From positions 186,001 through 250,000 of the forward strand of contig NZ_ATVX01000004.1 in NCBI RefSeq assembly GCF_000420945.1: 64,000 nt of DNA. Reading direction: 5' to 3'. The notes beneath the pieces were generated by a model. The model was not told where the DNA came from, did no database searches, and saw only the letters and a list, made by a program, of their open reading frames with translations. Positions 1 to 9,400 of this stretch are shown piece by piece. Origin of the DNA: Butyrivibrio sp. VCB2006 (GTDB lineage: Bacteria; Bacillota; Clostridia; Lachnospirales; Lachnospiraceae). The position numbers were made by a program, and so were the translations under genes. Within the stretch, counting starts at the first letter, position 1; each line of letters starts with the position of its first letter.

Positions 1-593
1 GCATCTTCATAATGAGATACTGCGGACTCCTGAATAACATTGCCCTGGTCATCTTTTTTGTCATTTATAAGAGCATCAGCAGCATTCTCAAGCGCTACCG
101 TTTCCTGTGTTGAAACAATTTCTGTAGCACTTTCTACGCCGGTTTTCTCCTTGCCGTCAAGGATAAGACTAGCTGCATCTGTAACTGCCTTTTCTGCAAT
201 TGGTCCGGTATACTGCTGCTCAGCGGAGCTTTCCTGACCACCGTTCTGCTCTGAGCTCCCCTGCTCTGAGGTCTGGGTTGTTTCAGTATTTGTATTTTCT
301 TCTGGTGCAGAAGGAGCCTGCTCTTCAGAACCTGAATTGTTCTCTTCAGGCTGAGCCTGAACATCGTCCACAACGCACGCTCTCTCAGCAGTATCAGCTG
401 CATCCTGGGCTTCTGTAGTAACTTCTACATAAGTCTCTTCAGCAGTTTCCTGGCTTTGAGTTTCCTGTGGCGGATCTGCAGGAGCCGGATCCAATGCACC
501 AGGTTCTGCAGCATATGCAGATATCGGGGTCTGCAATGCCATCATAGCCGTAATGCCTATTGTGATTGCTGATAAAACTTTTCCGTTCTTCAT
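1..593 (-). CDS. secreted acidic low-complexity protein (3' end outside window)
   Basis: The reading frame is open from the ATG at 593 to the window edge, giving 197 residues without a stop, so the C-terminus is missing. The start follows a good ribosome site (AGAGAGGGAG). Residues 1-28 are a typical signal peptide: Lys near the N-terminus, a hydrophobic core, then AYAAE as the cleavage region. The mature part is rich in Glu, Gln, Ser, Thr, Ala and Pro, with repeated SSEQ and TQTSEQ-like stretches, as in extended surface or wall-spanning linkers. No catalytic domain is visible. It is probably exported and may carry a domain or anchor beyond the window. I do not recognise the family. The composition is unlike the neighbouring metabolic genes. 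Confidence 0.8.
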   Translation of the reverse strand, partial: MKNGKVLSAITIGITAMMALQTPISAYAAEPGALDPAPADPPQETQSQETAEETYVEVTTEAQDAADTAERACVVDDVQAQPEENNSGSEEQAPSAPEENTNTETTQTSEQGSSEQNGGQESSAEQQYTGPIAEKAVTDAASLILDGKEKTGVESATEIVSTQETVALENAADALINDKKDDQGNVIQESAVSHYED

Positions 594-879
594 CGTATCT
601 CCCTCTCTTTCAAATCTGATTATTCAAACCGATAAATCGGAAATTATTAATGACTCATTTTATTTATCGGACACTTCCCCTAATTTATTCTCTCTATATG
701 GAAATTATACTTAGCAAACAATCATAAACTTAATCATATTCCCTCCCAATTGTAGGCAATATGATTGATTTTTATAACATTTTTCTGAAAACTCTAAAAA
801 TTTTCTTTACATATAATTATACACCTGAATAACGTTTTTACACTCACTAGTGCACAAAAAAAGGTTACCTTCCACAGTC
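594..879 (-). promoter_or_regulatory. 5' region of the secreted-protein gene with several inverted repeats
   Basis: This is an AT-rich upstream region. A TATAAT -10 candidate on the minus strand lies at 831-826, and the 8-bp palindrome CACTAGTG (845-852) sits where the -35 box would be, so it could be an operator. The putative long 5' UTR contains two inverted repeats: CCGATAAA at 629-636 pairing with 663-670, and AATCATATT at 732-740 pairing with 758-766. I could not match these to a known riboswitch. The -35 element is poor, so the promoter call is tentative. Confidence 0.35.
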
Positions 880-999
880 TGCTATATGACCTCTTCCTTG
901 GAGTATATTCCTCAAAAGATGCATATCAAGGCACGCCTGCTCTAAAGGCCTTGATATGCATCTTTTAAGGAATAATAGTCACCCAAGAGGTCAATAGCA
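880..999. repeat. large hairpin H1, left terminal inverted repeat of the 880-1607 element
   Basis: The two arms, about 50 bases each, pair almost perfectly near the loop (the arm ends in AGATGCATATCAAGGC) and again at the base (TGACCTCTT), with a few mismatches between. The 15-base loop is ACGCCTGCTCTAAAG. Hairpin H2 at 1485-1607 has the same stem blocks, and its loop reads as the reverse complement of this one with two changes. H1 and H2 are therefore inverted copies of one sequence. No protein is encoded. Confidence 0.85.
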
Positions 1000-1027
1000 T
1001 ATATTGCTATCGCAAAAATCGATTCAG

Positions 1028-1457
1028 GTAATACCATTTCTGCCTCAAATATATATTTGGTATGACAGAAATAAGCTTCTGTCATACTATTTCTGTCTTA
1101 GATATATATTTGTTATTACTGAAATTATTCTCTGTAATACCATTCAGATTTTCTCTGCCTTCTTGGTATTACCGAAATCAATCTCAGTAATACTATTTCT
1201 GTATCAAATGCTCATTTGTTATTACTAAAATTGCTCTCTGTAATACCATTCAGGTCTTCCCTGCCTTCTTGGTATTATCAAAATCAATCTCAGTAATACT
1301 ATTTCTGTATCAGATATCCATTTGTTATTACTAAAAATATTCCCTGTAATACCATTCCTATCTCAGACATCTTTCTGTTATTACTGAAAACTTTCTCGAT
1401 AATACTATTTCTACCATAGACATCTATTTGTTATTACTGAAATAATTCACTGTAATG
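1028..1457. repeat. 53-bp tandem array of inverted repeats (GTAATA / TATTAC half-sites)
   Basis: Eight units of exactly 53 bp follow one another, starting at 1028, 1081, 1134, 1187, 1240, 1293, 1346 and 1399. A last half-site lies at 1452. Each unit opens with GTAATAC and carries TATTAC about 33 bases later. Each TATTAC forms a dyad with the next GTAATA across a 14-base gap, and the eight dyad centres are spaced by exactly 53 bp. Units alternate between two subtypes, so 1134 resembles 1240 and 1187 resembles 1293, giving a 106-bp higher-order repeat. At 1060-1087 both arms have changed together (GTATGACAGAA with TTCTGTCATAC), which keeps the symmetry. A 74-codon open frame crosses the array but looks like a by-product of the repeats. 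Confidence 0.9.
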
Positions 1458-1484
1458 CCAATCATGACCAATGCGGCAGCATTA

Positions 1485-1607
1485 TTTGCTTTTGACCTCT
1501 TGATTAACTTTTATTCCATATTAGATGAATGACAAGGCCTTTAGAGCTTGCGTGCCTTGACATGCATCTAATATGGAATAAACTTCTGAGAGAGGTCATA
1601 AAGCTAA
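1485..1607. repeat. large hairpin H2, right terminal inverted repeat of the 880-1607 element
   Basis: Long imperfect hairpin. Its arms share the blocks GACCTCT, TTATTCCATATTAGATG and CAAGGC, around the loop CTTTAGAGCTTGCGT. It is an inverted, diverged copy of H1 (880-999), so the array between them is bounded by palindromic terminal inverted repeats. I found no clear target-site duplication outside the two hairpins. Confidence 0.8.
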
Positions 1608-1613
1608 TCATAA

Positions 1614-1649
1614 AAAATGCCATATAGGTTCGCACCTATATGGCATTTT
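1614..1649 (-). terminator. intrinsic terminator downstream of carB
   Basis: Perfect 16-bp stem (AAAATGCCATATAGGT with its complement) around the tetraloop TCGC. It has T-runs on both sides, so it could work in both directions. It lies 52 bases past the carB stop. Confidence 0.85.
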
Positions 1650-1700
1650 AAATATAAAAGTAAACTCGCTCTGCAAACTATTAGTCCTAAGAAGATATCC

Positions 1701-4700
1701 TTATAGTCTTGCGATGTCCACAAGGGTAAGGGCCTCTTCTGTGCTGGCGCTCTCAAGGCTCGTTACGAGGGCTCTTGCGGTGTCGAGGGCGGTTATTACG
1801 TTTACGCCGGTTTCGATGGCAGTTCTGCGGATGATGAAACCGTCACGGGTCTTGTCTCGGCCCTGGGTAGGTGTGTCGATAACAAGATCAATCTTGTGGC
1901 CCAGGATAAGGTCGATGACTGTAGGTGATTCCTGGCTTAGGCGGTTAATCTTTCTTGCGGATACACCGTTTTCGTTGAGGGTATCTGCTGTGGATCTTGT
2001 GGCGTAGATGATGTAGCCAAGCTTCTTGTAGCGTCTTGCTATATCAATTACTTCACCCTTATCAGCATCCTTAACTGTGATGATCATCTGCTTGTACTTA
2101 GGAAGCTTAACTCCTGCACCAAGGAAGGCCTTGTACAGAGCTTCATCAAAACTCTTACTGATTCCAAGGCACTCACCTGTACTCTTCATCTCAGGTCCAA
2201 GGCTGATCTCAGCTCCTCTGATCTTCTCAAATGAGAATACCGGCATCTTGATTGCAACGTAACCTACTTCAGGCTGAAGTCCAGGTTTGTAACCAAGGTC
2301 TTTCAGTTTCTTGCCCATCATAACCTGAGCTGCCAGGTCTACGATAGGAATACCTGTAACCTTACTGATATAAGGAACAGTACGGGATGATCTTGGGTTT
2401 GCCTCGATGATGTAAACCTCATCTCCTACTGCTATGAACTGAACATTGATAAGTCCGATTACATGAAGGGCCTTAGCAAGTCTCTTTGTGTATTCTGCAA
2501 TTGTCTCTTTTACCTTGTCAGAAAGAGACTGGGCAGGATATACAGAAATCGAGTCGCCTGAGTGGATACCGGATCTCTCAATATGCTCCATGATACCGGG
2601 AATTACAATATCTTCTCCGTCACATACAGCATCAACCTCTGTCTCAACACCCTGAAGATACTTATCAACAAGGATAGGATGATCCTGAGCATATCTGTTG
2701 ATGATGTTCATGAACTCTTCTATCTCTTCGTCGGAAAGAGCTATCTGCATGCCCTGTCCACCAAGAACGTAAGACGGTCTTACAAGTACTGGGTATCCTA
2801 AGCGATTAGCAACCTCTTTGGCTTCCTCTGCAGTATAAACTGTAGCTCCCTGAGCACGTTTGATCTGTGTCTGTTCAAGGATCTCATCAAAGATTTCTCT
2901 ATCCTCTGCAGCATCAACATCCTTGGCATCTGTTCCGTAGATCTTGACACCCATCTTCATAAGATCCTGAGTAAGCTTAATCGCAGTCTGACCACCAAAC
3001 TGAACAACAGCTCCGTCGGGCTTTTCAAGGCGAACGATATTCTCAACATCCTCAGCTGTAAGTGGCTCAAAGTAGAGCTTATCTGCAATGTCGAAGTCGG
3101 TACTTACAGTTTCAGGGTTGTTATTTATTATGATTGTTTCGTAACCCTCATTCTTAAATGCCCAGGTTGCATGAACTGAGCAGTAGTCAAATTCGATACC
3201 CTGACCGATTCTGATAGGACCTGAACCGAGAACAAGAATCTTTTTCGCTGAGAAGTCCTGATGAGGTTCTGACGAATCTGGACTGAACGTGTCATGGCGA
3301 GCATCGCGAGCGCATGACTTTCCTTGCTTTTGATTCTTAAGTGCAGCTTCATCCTCTGAATCAGGACCGTTGTAAACTGAGTAGTAGTAAGGTGTTTCTG
3401 CTGCAAACTCAGCTGCGCAGGTATCAACAATCTTGAAGGTTGCATGTATGTTGTAGAAATCCCTCAGCTCTTTTAACACAGGAACAGGGAATCTTGTAAG
3501 CCTTGAGATAACTGTATCAGGGTACTCAAGGCGCTTTGCCTCAAGCATAGTATCAAAGCTGATTACCTTCTTGGCATCCTCAAGGTTTCCTGTCTTACCT
3601 GCGGTATTCTTCTCGCCGCAGCGAAGAAGCTTAAGTTCCATCTTGACCAAAGTGTGGAGCTTATCAATAAACCAGTGGTCGATCATGGTGATGTCATGGA
3701 TTTCGTCGTGGCTGATACCGCGGCGAAGAGCCTCAGCGATAACCCAGATTCTCTGGTCATCAACAACCTTAAGTCTCTCTACAAGCTCATCATCATCAAG
3801 GTCTGAGAAGTCATAGCTTGTAAGGCAATCAACGTGCTGCTCAAGGCTTCGGATGGCCTTCATCATAGCACCCTCAAAATTGGTGCAGATACTCATGACC
3901 TCACCGGTAGCTTTCATCTGGGTAGTGAGAGTTCTTTTGGCTGTAATGAACTTATCGAATGGAAGCCTTGGGAACTTAACTACGCAGTAATCAAGAGTTG
4001 GCTCAAAGCTTGCATAGGTCTTGCCGGTAATGGCGTTCTTGATCTCATCAAGAGTGTAGCCAAGGGCAATCTTGGCAGCAACCTTGGCGATAGGATAACC
4101 TGTAGCCTTACTTGCAAGAGCTGATGAACGGCTAACTCGTGGGTTAACCTCAATTACGCAGTACTCAAAGCTTGTAGGGTGAAGGGCAAACTGAACGTTA
4201 CAGCCACCTGTGATCTTAAGCTCGTCGATAATTGAAAGAGCTGCGCTTCTAAGCATCTGGTATTCCTTGTCAGAAAGAGTCTGAGAAGGAGCAACTACTA
4301 TTGAATCTCCTGTATGAACACCTACAGGATCGATGTTTTCCATGTTACAAACTGTAATGCAGTTGCCGAGGCTGTCTCTCATTACCTCGTACTCGATTTC
4401 CTTCCAACCTGCAATACAACGCTCTACAAGAACTTCGTTAGCTCTTGAAAGTCTAAGACCGTTTTCAAGGATTTCTTCGCACTGAGCCTGGTTATAGGCA
4501 ATACCGCCGCCTGAACCTCCAAGGGTATAGGCAGGTCTGAGTACTACCGGGTAACCAATCTTATTGGCAAAAGTAACACCATCAAGTACATTGTGAACAA
4601 CGAGGGATGCTGCAACAGGCTGTCCCAGTTTTTCCATCGTATCCTTGAATTCCTGTCTGTCCTCAGCTTTTCTGATGGTCTCAGCGGTTGTTCCGAGAAG

Positions 4701-5042
4701 CTTAACATTGTGAGTTTTTAAAAATCCTGATTCATCCAGCTCCATTCCAAGGTTAAGACCAGCCTGGCCTCCAAGGGTTGGAAGGATTGAATCCGGTTTT
4801 TCTTTTTCTATTATCTGCTCAAGAACCTTAACTGTCAGAGGCTCAATGTAAACTTCATCAGCTATGTTCTTGTCAGTCATGATGGTAGCAGGGTTAGAGT
4901 TTACAAGTACAACCTCTACGCCTTCTTCCTTAAGTGATCTGCAGGCCTGAGTTCCGGCATAATCGAACTCTGCCGCCTGTCCTATTACAATAGGTCCTGA
5001 ACCGATTACCAGAACCTTTTTAACGTCTTTATTCTTGGGCAT
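1701..5042 (-). CDS. carB: carbamoyl-phosphate synthase large subunit
   Basis: Makes carbamoyl phosphate from bicarbonate, ammonia supplied by CarA, and two ATP, feeding pyrimidine and arginine synthesis. The 1113 residues show the usual duplicated architecture. The N-terminal ATP-grasp half begins KKVLVIGSGPIVIGQAAEFD. The C-terminal half begins KKILVLGSGPIRIGQGIEFD near residue 607. A C-terminal MGS-like allosteric domain follows, with DLVIDTPTQG. The family is normally about 1060-1075 residues. The excess is a polar insertion of roughly 30 residues (about 568-596) in the linker between the halves, encoded by DNA containing a palindrome (3291-3318). The start is ATG three bases after the carA stop, so the two genes are translationally close. 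Confidence 0.97.
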   Translation of the reverse strand: MPKNKDVKKVLVIGSGPIVIGQAAEFDYAGTQACRSLKEEGVEVVLVNSNPATIMTDKNIADEVYIEPLTVKVLEQIIEKEKPDSILPTLGGQAGLNLGMELDESGFLKTHNVKLLGTTAETIRKAEDRQEFKDTMEKLGQPVAASLVVHNVLDGVTFANKIGYPVVLRPAYTLGGSGGGIAYNQAQCEEILENGLRLSRANEVLVERCIAGWKEIEYEVMRDSLGNCITVCNMENIDPVGVHTGDSIVVAPSQTLSDKEYQMLRSAALSIIDELKITGGCNVQFALHPTSFEYCVIEVNPRVSRSSALASKATGYPIAKVAAKIALGYTLDEIKNAITGKTYASFEPTLDYCVVKFPRLPFDKFITAKRTLTTQMKATGEVMSICTNFEGAMMKAIRSLEQHVDCLTSYDFSDLDDDELVERLKVVDDQRIWVIAEALRRGISHDEIHDITMIDHWFIDKLHTLVKMELKLLRCGEKNTAGKTGNLEDAKKVISFDTMLEAKRLEYPDTVISRLTRFPVPVLKELRDFYNIHATFKIVDTCAAEFAAETPYYYSVYNGPDSEDEAALKNQKQGKSCARDARHDTFSPDSSEPHQDFSAKKILVLGSGPIRIGQGIEFDYCSVHATWAFKNEGYETIIINNNPETVSTDFDIADKLYFEPLTAEDVENIVRLEKPDGAVVQFGGQTAIKLTQDLMKMGVKIYGTDAKDVDAAEDREIFDEILEQTQIKRAQGATVYTAEEAKEVANRLGYPVLVRPSYVLGGQGMQIALSDEEIEEFMNIINRYAQDHPILVDKYLQGVETEVDAVCDGEDIVIPGIMEHIERSGIHSGDSISVYPAQSLSDKVKETIAEYTKRLAKALHVIGLINVQFIAVGDEVYIIEANPRSSRTVPYISKVTGIPIVDLAAQVMMGKKLKDLGYKPGLQPEVGYVAIKMPVFSFEKIRGAEISLGPEMKSTGECLGISKSFDEALYKAFLGAGVKLPKYKQMIITVKDADKGEVIDIARRYKKLGYIIYATRSTADTLNENGVSARKINRLSQESPTVIDLILGHKIDLVIDTPTQGRDKTRDGFIIRRTAIETGVNVITALDTARALVTSLESASTEEALTLVDIARL
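3291..3318. repeat. palindrome inside the carB linker insertion
   Basis: GTCATG and CATGAC flank a GC-rich centre that contains a GCGAGC direct repeat. It sits in frame inside the extra linker of CarB, and its GC-rich sequence differs from the surrounding gene. The outer arms resemble those of the palindrome at 6386-6433 (GTCAT...ATGAC), but I cannot show that the two belong to one family. Confidence 0.5.
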
Positions 5043-5045
5043 TTC

Positions 5046-6251
5046 TTATTTCTCCTTGCGAATCATATCTACGAATCTATCAAACAAGTAGCTGCTGTCC
5101 TGTGGTCCCGGGCATGCTTCCGGGTGGAACTGAACTGTGAAAATGTTCTTGCCCACATACGCAAGGCCCTCGTTGGTTCCGTCATTTACATTTATGAAAG
5201 CAGGCTCAGCTATGCTTTTATCTAGTTTGTCCATGTCTACTACATAGCCATGGTTCTGGGATGAAATATATACTCTGCCATTCGTCAGGTCTTTTACCGG
5301 GTGATTTCCACCTCTGTGTCCGTACTTGAGCTTGTAGGTATCCGCTCCTGTAGCAAGGGCCATAAGCTGATGTCCAAGGCATATTGCAAAGATTGGCGTA
5401 TCTGAAGAATAGAGCTTTTTGATTTCCTCGATAACCCCCTTGCAGTCCTTGGGATCTCCGGGGCCGTTGGAAAGCATGATTCCGTCAGGCTTATCCCTTA
5501 AGATTTCCTCTGCGCTGGTATCAAAAGGATAGATTGTTACATCGCACCCTCTTGCAGCAAGGGAATCTGCTATGTTCTTCTTGGCACCAAGATCAAGAAG
5601 GGCAACCTTAAGGCCTGTTCCATTTAGCTCTTTTACGATTGCTGGTCTCTTTTCTCTCTTAGCTAAATCACCTCTAAGTGATGCCTCATAGTCCTCTTTG
5701 TTAAAGACTGCGCTTCCTGAGATAGGACCGTTTTCTGCCAGGTCACTTACGCCCTTTAAGAACTTCTTTTCCTTGCAGGAAACCTTGCTTACAACATCTC
5801 CTGTTGTGTAGGCATGGAGCTTATCTTTTACCTGGTCATAGGTTATGTTCTCATTGGTTGTAAGATACCCGTTCATGGTACCCTTGTCTCGAAGGAGTCT
5901 TACAAGAGCTCTTGTGTCTATTCCCTCAATTCCGGGAATCTCGTACTTGTCCATGAACTCCTGAACTGTCATGTCGCATCTGAAGTTTGAAGCCACATGA
6001 GACAGCTCTCTAACTATGATCGCATCAACCCAGGGTCTGTCTGATTCCATATCATCAAGGCATACCCCGTAATTGCCGATCAGCGGATATGTCATACAAA
6101 CTGCCTGTCCCGCATAGGATGGGTCTGTAAACACCTCCGTGTATCCTGCCATGGATGTGTTGAAGACGATCTCGCTCACCACATCCTTGTCAGCCCCTAT
6201 ATGCTTTCCCGTGAAGACCGTTCCGTCTTCCAGTATTAATCTTGCTTTCAT
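5046..6251 (-). CDS. carA: carbamoyl-phosphate synthase small subunit (glutamine amidotransferase)
   Basis: Hydrolyses glutamine and channels ammonia to CarB. The 401 residues comprise an N-terminal CPSase small-chain domain (MKARLILEDGTVFTGKHIGA) and a C-terminal class I amidotransferase. The nucleophile Cys is in AICLGHQLMAL, and the His/Glu pair is in VQFHPEACPGP. I chose the ATG at 6251 because GGAGG lies just upstream and the protein then starts like other CarA proteins. A longer frame to 6302 lacks such a site and adds unrelated residues. It is followed three bases later by carB. Confidence 0.96.
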   Translation of the reverse strand: MKARLILEDGTVFTGKHIGADKDVVSEIVFNTSMAGYTEVFTDPSYAGQAVCMTYPLIGNYGVCLDDMESDRPWVDAIIVRELSHVASNFRCDMTVQEFMDKYEIPGIEGIDTRALVRLLRDKGTMNGYLTTNENITYDQVKDKLHAYTTGDVVSKVSCKEKKFLKGVSDLAENGPISGSAVFNKEDYEASLRGDLAKREKRPAIVKELNGTGLKVALLDLGAKKNIADSLAARGCDVTIYPFDTSAEEILRDKPDGIMLSNGPGDPKDCKGVIEEIKKLYSSDTPIFAICLGHQLMALATGADTYKLKYGHRGGNHPVKDLTNGRVYISSQNHGYVVDMDKLDKSIAEPAFINVNDGTNEGLAYVGKNIFTVQFHPEACPGPQDSSYLFDRFVDMIRKEK

Positions 6252-6385
6252 AAACTCCTCCGTAAATATACTACTTATTGAGTGATATACGGATTGCTCC
6301 ACTTCGTTCTCGCAATCCTACATTCATTCGGAAATCGATATACTCATTTCATTCGTATATCTTTTTCCTCATGTATGTTCGGTCT

Positions 6386-6433
6386 GCAAGGTCATATGTG
6401 AATTTGTGCAAGCACATTCACACATGACTTTGC
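6386..6433. repeat. palindrome in the purL-carA intergenic region
   Basis: GTCATATGTGAAT (6391-6403) pairs with ATTCACACATGAC (6416-6428), and the pairing extends outward through GCAA/TTGC. There is no T-run behind it in the direction of transcription, so it does not look like a simple terminator. Closer to carA lie two smaller dyads: GATATAC/GTATATC, and GGATTGC/GCAATCC at about 6291-6318. The leader of carAB is thus rich in potential RNA structure, possibly regulatory or an interspersed repeat. Confidence 0.6.
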
Positions 6434-6442
6434 ATCCCTTTA

Positions 6443-9400
6443 TCACTCAAAGTACTCTACACCACTCTCAAAGATCTTAAGATCCTGCTCACCGTAGATG
6501 TTAATAGCTACGCCGTCGCCTCTACGCTCTGAGTGAGCCATCTTACCAAAGCATCTTCCATCAGGCGAAAGGATACCCTCAACTGCTCTGTAGGATCCGT
6601 TGATGTTCCACTCATCGTCCATGGTTACATTGCCCTCAAGGTCGCAGTACTGGGTAGCAATCTGACCATTTGCAAAGAGCTTGTCAAGGACGTCTGCAGG
6701 TGCAACAAATCTTCCCTCACCGTGAGAAGCAGGGTTTGTATATACTCCGCCAAGAGTAGCCTTAGACAGCCAAGGTGAGTTGTTGGAAACAACCTTGATT
6801 GTAGCCATCTTGGAGATATGTCTTCCGATTGTATTGAAGGTCAGTGTAGGTGAATCTGCAGTCTGGCCTGTGATCTTGCCGTTTGGCACAAGACCAAGCT
6901 TGATCATAGCCTGGAATCCGTTACAGATGCCAAGAGCAAGACCGTCTCTGTTGTGGAGAAGGTCATCTACTGCTGCCTTGATTTCTTCGTTCTGGAAAGC
7001 TGTTGCGAAGAACTTAGCACTTCCGTCTGGCTCATCACCTGCTGAGAATCCGCCTGGGAACATGATGATCTGAGCATTCTCAATGGCTTTCTTGAACTCT
7101 GCTACAGACTCTTCAATATCCTGTGCGTTTCTGTTTCTGAATATCTTGATGTTTACATCAGCACCTGCTCTCTGGAAAGCCTGAGCACTGTCATACTCAC
7201 AGTTTGTTCCAGGGAATACAGGGATGAATACTGTAGGCTTTGCAACCTTGTGCTTGCAAACATATACGCTCTCTGCCTTGTACAGATCTGACTGTACAGG
7301 TGTCTTTTCCTCGTTAACTGTTGAGTGGAATACCTTCTCGAGCTTGTTCTTCCAAGCATCAAGTGCTTCTTCCATGGCAAAAGATACACCGGATACTGTA
7401 AATGTCTTGTCATCAGTAACTTCACCGATTTCTCTTGCACCCTCTACCTTAAGTGCGTCGGCAAGCTTATCTACTGCAACCTCAGCAACGATATCAGCAA
7501 TGTCGTTTGTAAAGAGCTCTTTTGCCTCTACTGAATCTGCAATCTTAACGCCCATTCCGTTACCGAATGCCATCTTGCAAAGAGCTGCTGCAATACCGTA
7601 GCAATCCTCAGCGTAGGCAGATACGATTGCGCCCTTTCTCATGAGCTCTGTGATCTCGCCGTAGAGCTTCATTACCTTGTCATAATCAGGAAGGTCGTAT
7701 TTATCTTTGGCAATCTTGAACTGAACCAGCTTGTTTCCGGCCTTCTTAAGCTCAGGTGTTACTACATCAGAAAGCTTAGCAACATCTACGGCAAAAGAAA
7801 CCAGTGTAGGCGGAACGTTTATCTCATTGAAGGATCCTGACATTGAGTCCTTGCCACCGATTGAAGCGATGCCGAACTTCATCTGAGCATCGTATGCACC
7901 AAGAAGTGCTGTAAGTGGCTGGCTCCATCTTGTTGGATCCTCAGTCATTCTCTTGAAGTACTCCTGGAAAGTGAAGTGAAGCTTTCTGTAATCACCACCT
8001 GTTGCCACGATTCTTGCAACAGACTCGGTTACAGCATAGGCAGCGCCGTGGTATGGGCTCCAGCTTGAAAGATATGGATCAAAACCATAGCTCATCATAG
8101 TTACTGTATCTGTCTTGCCACCAAGAACAGGAAGCTTAGCAACCATAGCCTGTGTCTCCGTAAGCTGGTACTTACCACCATAAGGCATGAGAACTGATCC
8201 GGCTCCGATAGAGGAGTCGAACATTTCTACAAGGCCCTTCTGTGAGCATACATTAAGGTCTGAAAGTTCTGCACGTAAAGCTTCCTTAACATCGCCGCTT
8301 TCCAGAGCCTTCTCAACATCCTTGCTTGCAATCTTGTTAAAATAATTATCATCTGCTACAGGAGCTTCTACCTTAACTGTAGTCTCCTGATGAGCTCCGT
8401 TTGTATCAAGGAAAGATCTCTTTATGTCTACAATCTTGCTGCCTCTCCAGTTAAGGACAAGTCTTGGCTCCTCTGTAACAACAGCAACCTTAACTGCCTC
8501 AAGGTTTTCCTCTGCAGCATAGTCAAGGAACTTGTCAGCATCCTTAGGTGCTACAACAACTGCCATTCTCTCCTGTGACTCAGAGATAGCAAGCTCTGTA
8601 CCATCAAGACCAGCGTACTTTTTAGGAACAAGGTCAAGGTTAATATCAAGTCCCGGAGCAAGCTCACCGATAGCTACTGAAACTCCGCCTGCACCAAAGT
8701 CGTTACACTTCTTGATAAGCTCACTTACTTCAGGTCTTCTAAAGAGTCTCTGCAGCTTACGCTCTGTAGGAGCATTACCCTTCTGTACCTCTGCACCGCA
8801 GCTTGTAAGTGACTTGCTGTCATGAGCCTTGGAAGAACCTGTTGCTCCACCGCAGCCATCACGACCTGTTCTGCCGCCAAGTAGGATAATGATGTCTCCC
8901 GGATCAGCGCTTTCTCTGATTACATGCTCCTGTGGAGCAGCACCCATAACTGCACCAATCTCCATTCTCTTGGCAACGTAGCCTGGGTGATAAACTTCTT
9001 TTACATAGCCGGTAGCAAGACCAATCTGGTTACCGTATGATGAATAGCCGCTTGCAGCGCCACGTACAAGTTTTTTCTGAGAGAGCTTACCCTTCATGGT
9101 CTCTGCAACAGGAACTGTAGGATCTGCAGCGCCGGTTACACGCATAGCCTGGTATACATAGCCTCTTCCTGAAAGCGGATCTCTGATCGCACCGCCAAGA
9201 CATGTAGCAGCGCCACCGAAAGGCTCAATCTCAGTAGGATGGTTGTGAGTCTCGTTCTTGAAGAATACAAGCCAGTTCTCAGTAACAGGACCATTGCCGT
9301 AGTCAACTTCAACCGGAACAACTACTGTACAAGCGTTGTTCTCTTCAGACTCTTCCATGTCTGTGAGCTTTCCGTCTTTTTTAAGCTTCTTCATTCCCAT

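Noticed and set aside
880-999. H1 as a transcription terminator only
   Set aside because: No T-run follows either arm, and it has an inverted copy at 1485-1607, so a structural or element-end role fits better.
1004-1228. 74-codon open frame across the first array
   Set aside because: It consists of translated repeat units with no ribosome site or conserved composition, and it ends in mid-array. The 53-bp period is not a multiple of three, so the frame cannot repeat coherently.
1028-1457. Array considered as CRISPR
   Set aside because: Units are contiguous and similar over their whole length. There are no unique spacers of constant size and no cas genes nearby.
6252-6302. Longer start of carA
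   Set aside because: The extra 17 residues match nothing in CarA, lack a ribosome site and overlap dyads of the leader; the ATG at 6251 follows GGAGG.
7224-7601. 125-codon plus-strand frame inside purL
   Set aside because: Antisense shadow rich in Ser/Ala produced by the codon pattern of purL.
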